Numbered from the stretch's first letter, positions 43,162-52,554 are shown. The stretch is 64,000 bases of DNA from Merdimonas sp963929015 (GCF_963929015.1 NZ_CAWVHE010000018.1:180726-244725); one strand, 5' to 3'. The notes: generated by a model from the sequence alone, not told the origin. A program made the numbers and translations.

Positions 43162-43818
43162 ATGAGAACTTTGAATCGTATATCTGTTTACATTCTGAAG
43201 CGGTATCTGCTTCTTTTTTTGGGCCTTTCTATCATGGCCTTTGGAGTGGCGTTTTCGATTAAGGCGGAACTTGGCACCTCTCCCATCTCCAGTGTACCCT
43301 ATGTGGTGAGCCTGTTTGCCCCGCTGACGGTCGGGACGGCTACCATACTTATACACTGTGTGTTTATCCTGCTGCAGATTCTGATTCTGAGGAGACAGTA
43401 TCACCCGATCCAGCTGATGCAGCTGCCGGTGGCATTTTTCTTTGGATATCTGACGGATTTTGGTGTGTGGGCTGTACAGGGGATCAGCTGCACCGCCTAT
43501 TGGCAGCAGTGGATCGTCTGCCTCATCGGGATCCTGCTGGTAGCCACTGGCGTCAGCCTGGAGGTGAAGGCCGGCGTGGTGGTGCTGGCCGGCGAAGGCG
43601 TGGTACTGGCCATCTGCAAAACATTTCCAAAGATCAAATTCGGCTACATGAAGGTGGGGTTCGATGTGACGCTCGTCATTACGGCATGCGTGCTGTCGTT
43701 TGTATTTATCGGACACCTGGAAGGCGTGCGGGAAGGCACGGTGGCGGCGGCCGTATTGGTAGGACTGATCGCAAAACGGATCAGCAAAGTACTGGACCGG
43801 TGGGAGATAGAAAAATAG
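43162..43818 (+). CDS. YczE/YyaS-family membrane protein
   Basis: This 218-aa protein has about five membrane helices, starting KRYLLLFLGLSIMAFGVAF with the family motif KAELGTSPISSVPYV. GGAAG/AAAGGG precedes the ATG. It follows the activator gene by 54 bp; a functional link is not shown. The biochemical role of the family is unknown. Confidence 0.85.
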   Translation: MRTLNRISVYILKRYLLLFLGLSIMAFGVAFSIKAELGTSPISSVPYVVSLFAPLTVGTATILIHCVFILLQILILRRQYHPIQLMQLPVAFFFGYLTDFGVWAVQGISCTAYWQQWIVCLIGILLVATGVSLEVKAGVVVLAGEGVVLAICKTFPKIKFGYMKVGFDVTLVITACVLSFVFIGHLEGVREGTVAAAVLVGLIAKRISKVLDRWEIEK

Positions 43819-43860
43819 AATGGGGACGTAGACCTTTGCAAAAGGTCTACGTCCCCATTC
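43818..43860. repeat. Palindromic repeat, copy 1
   Basis: A 20-bp perfect stem around the loop GCA: the left arm GAATGGGGACGTAGACCTTT occupies 43818-43837. It overlaps the stop region of the YczE gene and may act as its terminator. The core recurs at 44395-44425 on the other side of ridA, which points to a dispersed REP- or MITE-like element. Confidence 0.85.
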
Positions 43861-43904
43861 ACACTTTGTTCACATTTTGAAATGTTTTAATATCCTAAGA
43901 TATT

Positions 43905-44276
43905 TTATAGTGCAGCAATAACTTCAATCTCACACAACGCATGCTTGGGCAGTGTTTTCACAGCGACGCAGGTTCTGGCCGGTTTTGAAATAAAGTATTT
44001 TGCATATACCTGGTTAAACGCGTCAAAATCATCCATGTCAGCAATAAAGCAGTTGGCTTTGATAACTTTGTCAAAAGAAGTACCGGCAGCTTCCAGCATG
44101 ATGCCGATATTACGGCAGGCCCGGTCTGTCTGCTCTTCGATGGTGTGGACGTGAAGCTCCCCGTCAGAAGGTTCTACACCAATCTGGCCGGCAGTAAAAA
44201 AGAATCCATTATGTGTATATCCCTGTGAGTAAGGCCCGTTGGAGGCAGCAATTTTGTCTGTAGTAATGATTTTCAT
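43905..44276 (-). CDS. ridA: RidA-family enamine/imine deaminase
   Basis: This 123-aa protein hydrolyses reactive 2-aminoacrylate-type imines. It shows IAASNGPYSQGY, FTAGQIGV, the conserved Arg in KPARTCVAVKTLP and the end CEIEVIAAL. GAAAGGACGG precedes the ATG on the minus strand. It is flanked on both sides by copies of one palindrome, which suggests that the repeats bracket or invaded its surroundings. Confidence 0.95.
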   Translation of the reverse strand: MKIITTDKIAASNGPYSQGYTHNGFFFTAGQIGVEPSDGELHVHTIEEQTDRACRNIGIMLEAAGTSFDKVIKANCFIADMDDFDAFNQVYAKYFISKPARTCVAVKTLPKHALCEIEVIAAL

Positions 44277-44349
44277 AGTAAATCCGTCCTTTCTTTATTG
44301 CTTTTGAGTATAGCGTAGCATGAGGCGGAGAGGAAAGCAACCGGTACCG

Positions 44350-44393
44350 GGTACACCCTGAAATTCAATTTGGTACACCCTAAAATGCAAATT
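44350..44393. repeat. Two imperfect 22-bp tandem repeats
   Basis: GGTACACCCTGAAATTCAATTT (44350-44371) is followed by a diverged copy starting GGTACACCCTAAAATGC (44372-44393). They abut the second palindrome and may be part of the same element. Confidence 0.7.
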
Positions 44394-44394
44394 G

Positions 44395-44425
44395 GGACGT
44401 AGACCTTTGCAAAAGGTCTACGTCC
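44395..44425. repeat. Palindromic repeat, copy 2
   Basis: GGACGTAGACCTTT-GCA-AAAGGTCTACGTCC, a perfect 14-bp stem identical in core to the copy at 43818-43860. It lies between ridA and lacZ, about 40 bp before the lacZ start. Confidence 0.85.
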
Positions 44426-44466
44426 TATGTTAACATAATAACAAACAACAGAATGAGGAGTACGTG

Positions 44467-47400
44467 ATGAAAAGAGAAATTGTTTTGCAGCATTTAACTG
44501 ACCCGGAGTTTTTCCAGGAGAACCGGCTGGCTCCGGTTTCGGATCACTTCTGGTACGAGACGGAGGCGGAGGCTCTGGCGGGGATGGATATGAGGCTTTC
44601 TGTGAGTCTTTCCGGAACCTGGAGTTTTTTATATGTGCCGAATCCGGAGTCTGTGCCGGAAGGTTTTGAACAGCCGGGATTTTCCTGCCTGGGGTGGGAC
44701 ACGATCCAGGTGCCGGCCCACATGGAGTTGTCCGGATATGGCTTTCCTCAGTATACGGATACGGACTATCCATGGGATGGGCGGGAGGCTGTTGCGCCTC
44801 ATCAGATCCCGGAGGAATCGAATCCTACCGGTTGTTATGTGAGAAGTTTCCGGCTGCCGGAACATATGAGGGAGAAACGGCTGCAGCTGCACCTGGAGGG
44901 TGTGGAGACGGCGTTTCACTGCTGGATCAACGGTTGTTATGTGGGATATAGCGAAGACAGCTATACGCCGGCGGTTTTTGATATTACAGAGAAGGTGCGG
45001 GAAGGGGAAAATAAGATTGCCCTGGAAGTGTATCGGTTCTCCAGCGGAAGCTGGCTGGAGGATCAGGATTTCTGGAGAATGGGTGGCATTATGCGTGATG
45101 TCACGGTCCGGGCGCTGCCGGATTTTCATATCCGGGATATGGATATCCGGGCGGGGCTGGCACAGGGGTATACCACGGGGACAGCCTGCGTGAAGCTTTC
45201 TCTCGACGGGACGGGGGCAGAAAAGGCAAAAGTTTCATGGGAGCTTTATGACGGACGGATCCGGATGGAAGCCCCGGCAGAGGAGAAATGTATCCTGTCC
45301 GGGGAGGAACGGATTTCGATGACGGAATCTATGGCCACTGTACAGTTTGCCCTGAACGTACCGGAGGTGAAACCGTGGAGTGCCGAGATCCCGTGGCTTT
45401 ACCGTCTGGTGATCGCTGTCCGGGATGAAGAGGGACGGATCCTGGAGTCGGCGGCCCAGAACGTGGGCTTCCAGCAGGTGGAGATCCGGGATGCGGTTCT
45501 ATATTTTAATGGGAAAAGGCTTCGGATCAACGGGGTGAACCGGCACGAGTTTTCTGCAAGAAAAGGCCGGGCCATTGGAAAAGAGGAAATGGAGTGGGAC
45601 ATTCGTTTCTTAAAGCGGAACAATATCAATGCTGTCCGTACCAGTCATTATCCCAATCAGAGTTACTGGTACGAACTGTGCGACCGGTTTGGGATCTATG
45701 TGATGGACGAAACGAATCTGGAAACGCACGGGACCTGGCATCTGGGGAAATATGATCACACTTTGCCGGGAGATTTCCCTAAGTGGCATGAAGCGGTCAT
45801 GAGCCGGGCGGAAGCGATGCTGGAACGGGACAAAAATCATCCCTGCATTTTCTCCTGGAGCGTGGGAAATGAATCCTGGAGCGGCCAGAATCTGTATGAC
45901 ATGAGTATGTATTTCCGGAATCGGGATCAAAGCCGCCCGGTCCACTATGAAAATGTGTGTCACGACAGGCGCTGGGAGGCTACGACGGATTTTGAAAGCC
46001 GGATGTATGCTACGCCGGCGCAGGCGGAGGAGTATTTGAAAAATGATCCGAAAAAGCCGTATCTTTTGTGTGAATATTCCCATGCCATGGGGAATTCCTG
46101 TGGGAATCTGGACGAATATACGGAACTTTTGGACCGGTATCCTCAGTACTGCGGCGGATTTATCTGGGACTATATCGATCAGTCTCTTTATAAAAAAGAT
46201 GGCACAGGCCGGGAGTACCTGGCTTATGGCGGGGATTTTGGCGACCGCCCCTGCAATGAAAATTTCTGCACGAACGGGATAATATGCGGGGACAGGACGC
46301 CGTCTCCTAAAATGCAGGAAGTTAAATATCTTTATCAGCCTTTCCGGTTGTATCCGGAGGCAGAAGAAATCCGGGTGGAGAATCTGCAGTTGTTTGAGGA
46401 TGGCAGCAGATTCCACCTTGTGTGGCAGCTGGAAAAAGAGGGAGAGGTCATTGCGAAAGGCAGCTGCCGGTTCCAGGGGGCGCCCGGCCAGGTGACCAGA
46501 GTTCCCTGTGATATGGTGCTTCCGGAGGAACCCGGAGAGTATGTGCGGACCGCTTCTATGGTGCTGGCGGAAGACACGGCCTATGGAAAGGCGGGGACAG
46601 AGCTTTGCTTTGGCCAGAGCGTGGAAAGAGTGGACGAGCCGGAGAAACCGGGAATGCCGGCCGGGAAAGAGCAGCAGAAACCGGAAAGCAGGATCCGGAT
46701 CATTGACGGAGACAGCAGTTTTTCCATAAAGGGCAATGGCTTCTTGATCATGTTCCAGAAGATGACGGGAAAACTCATTTCCTATCATCTGAACGGAAAA
46801 GAACTGGTCTACAACCTGGCGGATACGCTGCGCCCGGAATTCTGGCGTGCGCCTACAGATAATGACAGAGGAAATAAGATGCCGGAGCGGTGTGTGATGT
46901 GGAAGGGCGCGTCGCTTTATCCGAAAGTGGAACGTGTGGACTGTACCGCAAAAGGGGAAAATGCTGTAGTGGAAACGGTATACCAGCTGGGACAGGGAGC
47001 GCTCCTGCAGCTGCGTTATGAGGTGGACGCAGACGGTACGATGTCTGTGACAGAGCGGTATGAGGGAGCCAAAGATCTTCCGGAACTTCCCTGTTTTGGG
47101 ATGTCCTGGAAACTGCCGGAAGATTTTCGGTATGTTACCTGGTATGGGCTGGGGCCGGAAGAGACGTACAGAGACAGAAAACGGGGCGGACGTCTGGGAG
47201 TCTGGAAGGCATTGCCGCAGGACGGTATGGCTGACTATGTACGGCCGCAGGAATGTGGCAATCATGCGGATACCCGCTGGATGGAAATAAGAGACGAAAA
47301 AGGAAATGGAATCCGCATCGAAAGTCCGGAGTTGTTTGAATTTTCCGTGCTTCCCTACACCTGCCATGAGCTGGAAAATGCAAAGCATCATTATGAACTT

Positions 47401-47547
47401 CCGCAGTCCTATGCGACTGTGCTGCGCCTCCTGGAGGCACAGACCGGGGTGGGCGGCGACAACAGCTGGGGCGCATGGGCTCATGAAAAGTATGTGCTGG
47501 ACAGCGGAAAAAACAGAGAGTTTCAGTTTACAGTACGCAGAGTATAA
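44467..47547 (+). CDS. lacZ: Beta-galactosidase, GH2 LacZ type
   Basis: This 1026-aa glycosidase has full LacZ layout: sugar-binding and jelly-roll domains, the TIM barrel, and the C-terminal beta-gal small-chain domain. The acid/base Glu is in SVGNESWSG and the nucleophile in LLCEYSHAMGNSCG. No signal peptide is seen, so it acts in the cytoplasm on imported beta-galactosides. GAGGAG precedes the ATG at 44467 (a GTG one codon before is possible). It stands alone and ends at a terminator; lac-type transport genes are not adjacent. Confidence 0.95.
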   Translation: MKREIVLQHLTDPEFFQENRLAPVSDHFWYETEAEALAGMDMRLSVSLSGTWSFLYVPNPESVPEGFEQPGFSCLGWDTIQVPAHMELSGYGFPQYTDTDYPWDGREAVAPHQIPEESNPTGCYVRSFRLPEHMREKRLQLHLEGVETAFHCWINGCYVGYSEDSYTPAVFDITEKVREGENKIALEVYRFSSGSWLEDQDFWRMGGIMRDVTVRALPDFHIRDMDIRAGLAQGYTTGTACVKLSLDGTGAEKAKVSWELYDGRIRMEAPAEEKCILSGEERISMTESMATVQFALNVPEVKPWSAEIPWLYRLVIAVRDEEGRILESAAQNVGFQQVEIRDAVLYFNGKRLRINGVNRHEFSARKGRAIGKEEMEWDIRFLKRNNINAVRTSHYPNQSYWYELCDRFGIYVMDETNLETHGTWHLGKYDHTLPGDFPKWHEAVMSRAEAMLERDKNHPCIFSWSVGNESWSGQNLYDMSMYFRNRDQSRPVHYENVCHDRRWEATTDFESRMYATPAQAEEYLKNDPKKPYLLCEYSHAMGNSCGNLDEYTELLDRYPQYCGGFIWDYIDQSLYKKDGTGREYLAYGGDFGDRPCNENFCTNGIICGDRTPSPKMQEVKYLYQPFRLYPEAEEIRVENLQLFEDGSRFHLVWQLEKEGEVIAKGSCRFQGAPGQVTRVPCDMVLPEEPGEYVRTASMVLAEDTAYGKAGTELCFGQSVERVDEPEKPGMPAGKEQQKPESRIRIIDGDSSFSIKGNGFLIMFQKMTGKLISYHLNGKELVYNLADTLRPEFWRAPTDNDRGNKMPERCVMWKGASLYPKVERVDCTAKGENAVVETVYQLGQGALLQLRYEVDADGTMSVTERYEGAKDLPELPCFGMSWKLPEDFRYVTWYGLGPEETYRDRKRGGRLGVWKALPQDGMADYVRPQECGNHADTRWMEIRDEKGNGIRIESPELFEFSVLPYTCHELENAKHHYELPQSYATVLRLLEAQTGVGGDNSWGAWAHEKYVLDSGKNREFQFTVRRV

Positions 47548-47555
47548 ACAGACCA

Positions 47556-47598
47556 GGAGGTTCATTCCGAATCACTTCGGAGTGGACTTCCTTTTTTT
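47556..47598 (+). terminator. Terminator of lacZ
   Basis: A 14-bp stem containing G-U pairs (47556-47569 with 47578-47591) is followed by seven T. Confidence 0.8.
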
Positions 47599-47773
47599 CC
47601 CATGCTATAATGTGCCCAAAGCATTATATTTCTGACAGTTCTTTTGCGGTTGATCCGTGTCTGATATTCTTTTTTCAAGAAATTTCAATGCTTTTATTCC
47701 AGGTAAACAGCAGAGAGATTTCTGAAAAAGGTAAGGGAAATCTCCTGCACAACAAAAAAAGGAGGAGATTTTT

Positions 47774-48243
47774 ATGGGTAACACGTATACCACGGAATTG
47801 CCGTCAGCAAACAGGATTTTTAAATCCAGTGTTTTTACGATGCTGTACAGCGATCCCAAAGAGGCGCTGCAGTTGTATAATGCGGTAAATGGAACTGAAT
47901 ATAAGGATCCTGAACTTCTGGAAATTAACACACTTGAGTATCCGATTTGTATTCGGTCATGACCAAAGACCATGACCTGTATTCGGAGAAGATGATTTCC
48001 ATTCCGGCGCCCCGGTTTGTGATCTTTTATAACGGGGAAAAGAAGCGGCCGGAGCAGGAAGTGCTGCGGCTGTCTGACGCGTATTTTATCAGGGAAGAGC
48101 ACCCGGCGCTGGAACTGGAAGCTTTGCAGGAATTGATCGCAAAGAAACTGGAGAAGGGTCTGTCTGTTCAGGAGATTGCGGAGGCTCTGGAGGAAGAGCC
48201 GGATACCATCCGTAATTTGATCACGCATAAGAAAGAGGGATAA
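47774..48243 (+). pseudogene. PD-(D/E)XK nuclease-family (YhgA/Rpn-like) transposase relic
   Basis: The first frame (47774-47962) reads NRIFKSSVFTMLYSDPKEAL and ends in EINTLEY; the second (47947-48243) picks up with SIPAPRFVIFYNGEKKRPEQ and ends KGLSVQEIAEALEEEPDTI. These are the start, middle and end of one recombination-promoting nuclease protein, joined with a frameshift and missing the central catalytic stretches. A GGAGG stands before 47774. The gene is dead but its last part keeps an open frame right up to the next gene. Confidence 0.8.
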
Positions 48244-48244
48244 T

Positions 48245-49309
48245 ATGAGAGCACATCCACATCCGGCGGATCAGATGACGCCGGTGGAACGAAAGAAAGC
48301 GCTAGAGGAAGGAAGGGACTTTGACCGGTATCCGGCGGTCCCTTTTATGAGTGAGTTTAAATGTCTGTTTACCGGGATCGGCGTCTGGGATTTCTGGCAT
48401 GATCCGGTTAAGATGGCGGAGGCGGAGCTTCGGGTATTTGAAAGATTCGGGCAGGACCGGATCGTGATCGGCCCTAATGCGCGTGGTATTGTGGAAGCGC
48501 TGGGGGGCGCATATGTTTACCCGGATAATGGCGTGCCCTATGTGGATCGACCGATCCTGACAGATTATGGGATGCTGGAAGGGATGGAGCCGGTGGATGC
48601 AAAAAACAATCCCAGGATCCGGGACTTTGCCCGGGCAGCGGAGCTTCTGATGGAAGCCGCAGGAGAGATTGTGCCGGTGGAGGCAAGCGTTGGCGGCCCG
48701 TTTACCAATGTGTCAAATTTACGGGGCGTCGAACTTTTATTAAGAGATCTTAGGAAATATCCTCTGGAGGTGCATCAGGCTCTGCGGCTTATGACCGACA
48801 GTCAGAAAAGCTGTATCGATATGGCTGCGGAATATGGGCTTGGCATTGCCATGGCAGATCCGGTGGCCAATCCGATGCTGATCGGGCCGAAGATCTACGA
48901 GGAGTTCGTATTTCCCTACACCAAAGAGCTGACCGATTACGCATATCATAAGACGGGGAAAAAGGTCTCACTTCATATGTGTGGCAAGACTAACAGCATC
49001 TGGAAATATCTGGCAAAGTATGAGTTAAATGAGATCAGCCTGGATAATATCGTGGATCTTAAGGAAGCGGCCATGGATCTGGGAAGGTTCGTGCCGATCG
49101 CCGGAAACGTGGATCCGGTAGAGGTGATGCTGAACGGAACAGAAGATGAGATCAGGGAGGCGGTTGATCGCTGTATCGGAGCGGGCGAAAAAGCGGAAAA
49201 AGGATATACCCTGACCACCGGCTGTGATATCCCGGAAACTACCAGACCGGAGCAGGTGGATCTCTTTATGGACGCGGCAAGGAGATACAGCCGGGATTGC
49301 CGTTTATAG
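48245..49309 (+). CDS. UroD-family methyltransferase-like protein, third copy
   Basis: This 354-aa barrel protein has SVGGPFTNVSNLRGVELLL-like residues near 160-180, the ligand region HMCGKTN and TTGCDIPETTRPEQ. The two Cys regions and one His fit the zinc pattern of corrinoid methyltransferases. It begins 2 bp after the relic's stop with GAGGG upstream and no corrinoid protein is adjacent, so it would need the carrier encoded at 39812 or another one. It precedes a sugar ABC importer by 140 bp; any link is unclear. Confidence 0.82.
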   Translation: MRAHPHPADQMTPVERKKALEEGRDFDRYPAVPFMSEFKCLFTGIGVWDFWHDPVKMAEAELRVFERFGQDRIVIGPNARGIVEALGGAYVYPDNGVPYVDRPILTDYGMLEGMEPVDAKNNPRIRDFARAAELLMEAAGEIVPVEASVGGPFTNVSNLRGVELLLRDLRKYPLEVHQALRLMTDSQKSCIDMAAEYGLGIAMADPVANPMLIGPKIYEEFVFPYTKELTDYAYHKTGKKVSLHMCGKTNSIWKYLAKYELNEISLDNIVDLKEAAMDLGRFVPIAGNVDPVEVMLNGTEDEIREAVDRCIGAGEKAEKGYTLTTGCDIPETTRPEQVDLFMDAARRYSRDCRL

Positions 49310-49349
49310 AGAAAAGTAATAAATATAAATATATATTAAATTAATTGAT

Positions 49350-49378
49350 TTGTTGCCACACTGCAATAGTGTTAAACT
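49350..49378 (+). promoter_or_regulatory. Promoter with dyad for the sugar ABC operon
   Basis: The -35 TTGTTG (49350-49355) and -10 TAAACT (49373-49378) have a 17-bp spacer. A perfect inverted repeat ACACT-GCAAT-AGTGT (49358-49372) fills the spacer, as an operator might. No regulator gene lies adjacent. Confidence 0.45.
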
Positions 49379-49449
49379 TGTGTCGTATGCGGAGAATCCG
49401 AGTAAATAGTACAGGAAGAACACAGATCCAAAAAACGACAGGAGGTAGT

Positions 49450-50751
49450 ATGATGAAGAAGAAATGGCTGAGCGCCCTGCTGGTTACGGCTATGGTGACC
49501 GGTCTGGCGGCAGGATGCGGCAACAATGGAGAGGAAGAACCATCCGATGAAGGTGGCAAGACACTGGAAGTGTGGCTGGCCCCACTGGATGATGATACGG
49601 AGAAAAACTGGGGAGACCTGCTTGGCGACTGGGAAAAAGAGCATGACTGTACCGTTGACATTACAGTGATCCCGTGGGATAAATACGAGGAAACATATTC
49701 CACAGCCATGAGCTCCGGCGAGGGCCCGGACGTGGGGTATATGTATAATGAGATGTTTGCGACCTATATTGACGCAGGCGCGGTTGCAGATATGTCCGAT
49801 TACGTTACAGAGGAAGACGAGGCAGAATACAAATATCTGCAGAACGGCTATATGATGGACGGTCAGTATGGATGGCCGCTGGTAACAGGCGTTCCTTTCG
49901 TGCTGTATTACAATGTGGACATTTTAAATGAGCTGGGAGAGCAGCCGCCGGAAACCTGGGATGATTTCGTAAGAATCTGCGAGAAGGCAACCCAGGATAC
50001 CGATGGCGACGGCGAGATCGACCAGTACGGATACGCGGTTGGTATGAACACCTCCGATATCGGCCCGGCACAGATCCTGAACGCATATTATTTCAGCGCG
50101 CTGTGGCAGAATGGCGGACAGGTCTACAATGACGATCTGAAATCCGTAGCATTTGCGGACGAAGCTGGTACAGAGGCTGTGGAATGGATGAAAAATCTGA
50201 CCCAGTACATGAACCCTGATTTCATGTCCTACTCCTGGTCTGACGCATTTTCCACCATTTTTGGAGAAGGCAAGGCGGCCTTTGGCGTAAACCGTTCCGC
50301 GCAGACAGACGAGACTACTTATGCAGAGTCTTATCCGGATCTGAACTGGGATTATGTAACTTCCCTGAAAAATGTTGATTACGGCACATTTGGAGCAACC
50401 GACAATCTGACCCTGATGTCTGACGCCGACGATCCGGATCTGGCTATGGACTTTATCAAATATGTGACCAGCGCAGAGTTCATGGAACAGTACCATGCAA
50501 AATGCCCGGGCGCAGCGCTGACCAACAGCGAGCCTTATGTTGGCGATCCGAAGATGGAGCGCATCTATACCGAGGATGCAGATAAATGGCACGGCACTCA
50601 GGTCGGCCCCTGCGGAAATGATATTCTGGCACAGTTTGCTGCAGATCTTCAGGGAATCATGACCGGAGAACTGACAGTGGAAGAAGGACTTACAGAGGCA
50701 GAGGAGTATGCAAACCAGCTGCTGGACGAATACTGGGCAGATAAAGAGTAA
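49450..50751 (+). CDS. Sugar ABC transporter binding lipoprotein (family 1)
   Basis: This 433-aa lipoprotein begins MMKKKWLSALLVT with lipobox LAAGC. The mature part is a family-1 solute-binding protein: LEVWLAPLDD, GPDVGYMYNEMFA, a cluster of aromatic residues, and a typical C-terminal lobe. GGAGG precedes the ATG at 49450. It heads a three-gene importer and is separated from the permeases by a hairpin, which favours higher production. A DUF4091/GH123-like enzyme follows, so an amino-sugar glycan fragment is a plausible cargo (inference). Confidence 0.92.
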   Translation: MMKKKWLSALLVTAMVTGLAAGCGNNGEEEPSDEGGKTLEVWLAPLDDDTEKNWGDLLGDWEKEHDCTVDITVIPWDKYEETYSTAMSSGEGPDVGYMYNEMFATYIDAGAVADMSDYVTEEDEAEYKYLQNGYMMDGQYGWPLVTGVPFVLYYNVDILNELGEQPPETWDDFVRICEKATQDTDGDGEIDQYGYAVGMNTSDIGPAQILNAYYFSALWQNGGQVYNDDLKSVAFADEAGTEAVEWMKNLTQYMNPDFMSYSWSDAFSTIFGEGKAAFGVNRSAQTDETTYAESYPDLNWDYVTSLKNVDYGTFGATDNLTLMSDADDPDLAMDFIKYVTSAEFMEQYHAKCPGAALTNSEPYVGDPKMERIYTEDADKWHGTQVGPCGNDILAQFAADLQGIMTGELTVEEGLTEAEEYANQLLDEYWADKE

Positions 50752-50775
50752 TTGAATGAAAAATGTAAGACAAAA

Positions 50776-50808
50776 AGAAAGGCCCACGGTCTGTGGGCTT
50801 TTCTTTTC
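50776..50808 (+). terminator. Intra-operon hairpin after the binding-protein gene
   Basis: A 12-bp stem AGAAAGGCCCAC/GTGGGCTTTTCT with a 5-base loop is followed by TTTC. It is probably a partial terminator. Confidence 0.75.
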
Positions 50809-50823
50809 TCTGTATTATAAGGA

Positions 50824-51720
50824 ATGGAGAAGATGAAGAAAAAAACAGGAATCAAAAAAATCGAACCATATCTGTATATTACGCCGATCACACTGATCCT
50901 GGTGCTGTTCGTGATCGGATCGGTGCTGATCTCGCTTGCGCTTGCATTTACCAGATATAATATCCTTACGCCGCCGGTATTCCGGGGCATTGATAACTAT
51001 ACCAGGCTTCTGGGGGACGCGAAGTTTTTAAAAGCCCTTGTAAATACCCTGAAACTGCTGGTCTATATCGTTCCGCTGCAGATGGCGTCCGGCATCCTGG
51101 TGTCGGTATTTCTGCTGGCAAACAGGAAACGGCTGCTGGGAAAGATCGCAAACTGCGTGATCTTCATCCCCTTCCTCTGTTCCAATGCGGTGGTCGGCGT
51201 AGTCTGGAGACAGCTTTTAAATGGCAAGATCCCGCCGGTGGAGTGGTTCTTCGGCCTGTTTGGCATCGAACCATCCATGCTGCTGGGAGATGCGAAACTG
51301 GCGCTGCCCACGGTGGCGATGGTGGCGATCTGGAAATGGATGGGGTATTATGCTGTTATTTATCTGTCGGGACTGATGGCGATCCCGGCTACCTGTTACG
51401 AGGCAGCCAGGGTGGATGGAGCGGGAAAGATCCGATGCTTCTTCTCCATCACGCTTCCGATGCTGAAACCAACGATCATACTGACACTGTTTCTCTGCGT
51501 GACCACATCGCTTAGGAATTTTGAGCTGATCTTTAACCTGACCGGAGGGGGTCCCAATAACGCCACCACCGATCTGGTGATGTATGCGTATACGCTGTGC
51601 TTCCGCTCCAGCGCTTCTGCCGGATATGCCATGGCGGTTTCCAATGTGTTGTTTGTGGTTGTGCTTATCATTGGTCTGATGCAGCAGCGGCTGCTCAGAA
51701 GAGATGTGTCAGAAGTATAA
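50824..51720 (+). CDS. Sugar ABC transporter permease 1 (MalF type)
   Basis: This 298-aa protein has six membrane helices and the ATPase-contact loop YEAARVDGAGKIRCFFSITLPM near residues 195-216. It is preceded by GGAATGGAGAAG. It pairs with the next permease 12 bp downstream. Confidence 0.92.
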   Translation: MEKMKKKTGIKKIEPYLYITPITLILVLFVIGSVLISLALAFTRYNILTPPVFRGIDNYTRLLGDAKFLKALVNTLKLLVYIVPLQMASGILVSVFLLANRKRLLGKIANCVIFIPFLCSNAVVGVVWRQLLNGKIPPVEWFFGLFGIEPSMLLGDAKLALPTVAMVAIWKWMGYYAVIYLSGLMAIPATCYEAARVDGAGKIRCFFSITLPMLKPTIILTLFLCVTTSLRNFELIFNLTGGGPNNATTDLVMYAYTLCFRSSASAGYAMAVSNVLFVVVLIIGLMQQRLLRRDVSEV

Positions 51721-51732
51721 GGAGGGGTGAAC

Positions 51733-52554
51733 ATGCAGTTGGCAAAAAGATTGGTAAAAGCAGGTGTTTCAGATATCGTACTGATCGCGATCATCATTAT
51801 GAGCATTTTCCCGTTCCTCTATATGTTCCTGATGTCCTTTAAATCTACGATCAATGCGTTTGACTTTGATTTTTCCCTGGACAAGCTGACACTGGAGCAG
51901 TATGTGAAGGTATTCCAGGTGGATCATTTTGAGCGTTATATTTTCAACAGTGTATTTGTGGCCGTGGCAGGCGTGATCCTGACTCTGGCGGTATGCTCTC
52001 TGGCAGGTTTCGCTTTCGCCAAGATGGACTTTAAGGGGAATAATAAATGGTTTATTTTCCTGGTGCTGACGCTGATCGTGCCTTCGGAAGTGATCATTGT
52101 GCCCTTATTCCTGATCGCAAGAGGACTGGGGTGGCTGAATATGTACCGGGCGCTGATCCTGCCGCTTCCTACGGCGTTTGGAGTGTTCATTATGCGACAG
52201 GCCATCCTGGATGTGCCCTCGGATCTGATCGATGCGGCAAAGATCGATGGCTGCGGCAATTTTAAGACGTTTATCCGGGTGGTGCTGCCCGTGGTGCGTT
52301 CTTCACTGCTTGCGCTGGCAATCTTTACTTTCGTGGGCGCATGGAACAATTTCCTGTGGCCGCTGGTTGCCTGCACAAAGGAGGAAATGAAGACCCTGCC
52401 GCTGGCCCTAAGCCTGATGAAGACACAGTACAATACCGATGTGGGACTGACCATGGCCTGCGCGGTGATCAACTTCCTGCCGCCTTTCCTGTTCTACATT
52501 TTCATGCAGAGCAAATTTAAGGAAGGCATGACCATGGGCGGAGTGAAAGGATAA
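51733..52554 (+). CDS. Sugar ABC transporter permease 2 (MalG type)
   Basis: This 273-aa protein has six membrane helices and the loop DLIDAAKIDGCGNFKTFIRVVLP-like region (about residues 155-178). AGGAGGGG lies 5 bp before the ATG at 51733; a GTG at 51727 is less likely. No ATPase gene follows. As in many Firmicutes, a shared MsmK-like ATPase elsewhere probably energises this importer. Confidence 0.92.
   Translation: MQLAKRLVKAGVSDIVLIAIIIMSIFPFLYMFLMSFKSTINAFDFDFSLDKLTLEQYVKVFQVDHFERYIFNSVFVAVAGVILTLAVCSLAGFAFAKMDFKGNNKWFIFLVLTLIVPSEVIIVPLFLIARGLGWLNMYRALILPLPTAFGVFIMRQAILDVPSDLIDAAKIDGCGNFKTFIRVVLPVVRSSLLALAIFTFVGAWNNFLWPLVACTKEEMKTLPLALSLMKTQYNTDVGLTMACAVINFLPPFLFYIFMQSKFKEGMTMGGVKG

Noticed and set aside
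41455..43716. 753-codon open frame on the minus strand
   Set aside because: It mirrors the RACo activator gene, which has clear motifs on the plus strand; the minus frame shows only low-complexity shadow sequence.
45610..47565. 651-codon open frame on the minus strand
   Set aside because: It lies opposite lacZ, whose catalytic motifs are intact; no start site or known domain is seen on the minus strand.
47610..47888. 92-codon open frame before the transposase relic
   Set aside because: It starts in untranslated sequence and enters the relic in the wrong frame.
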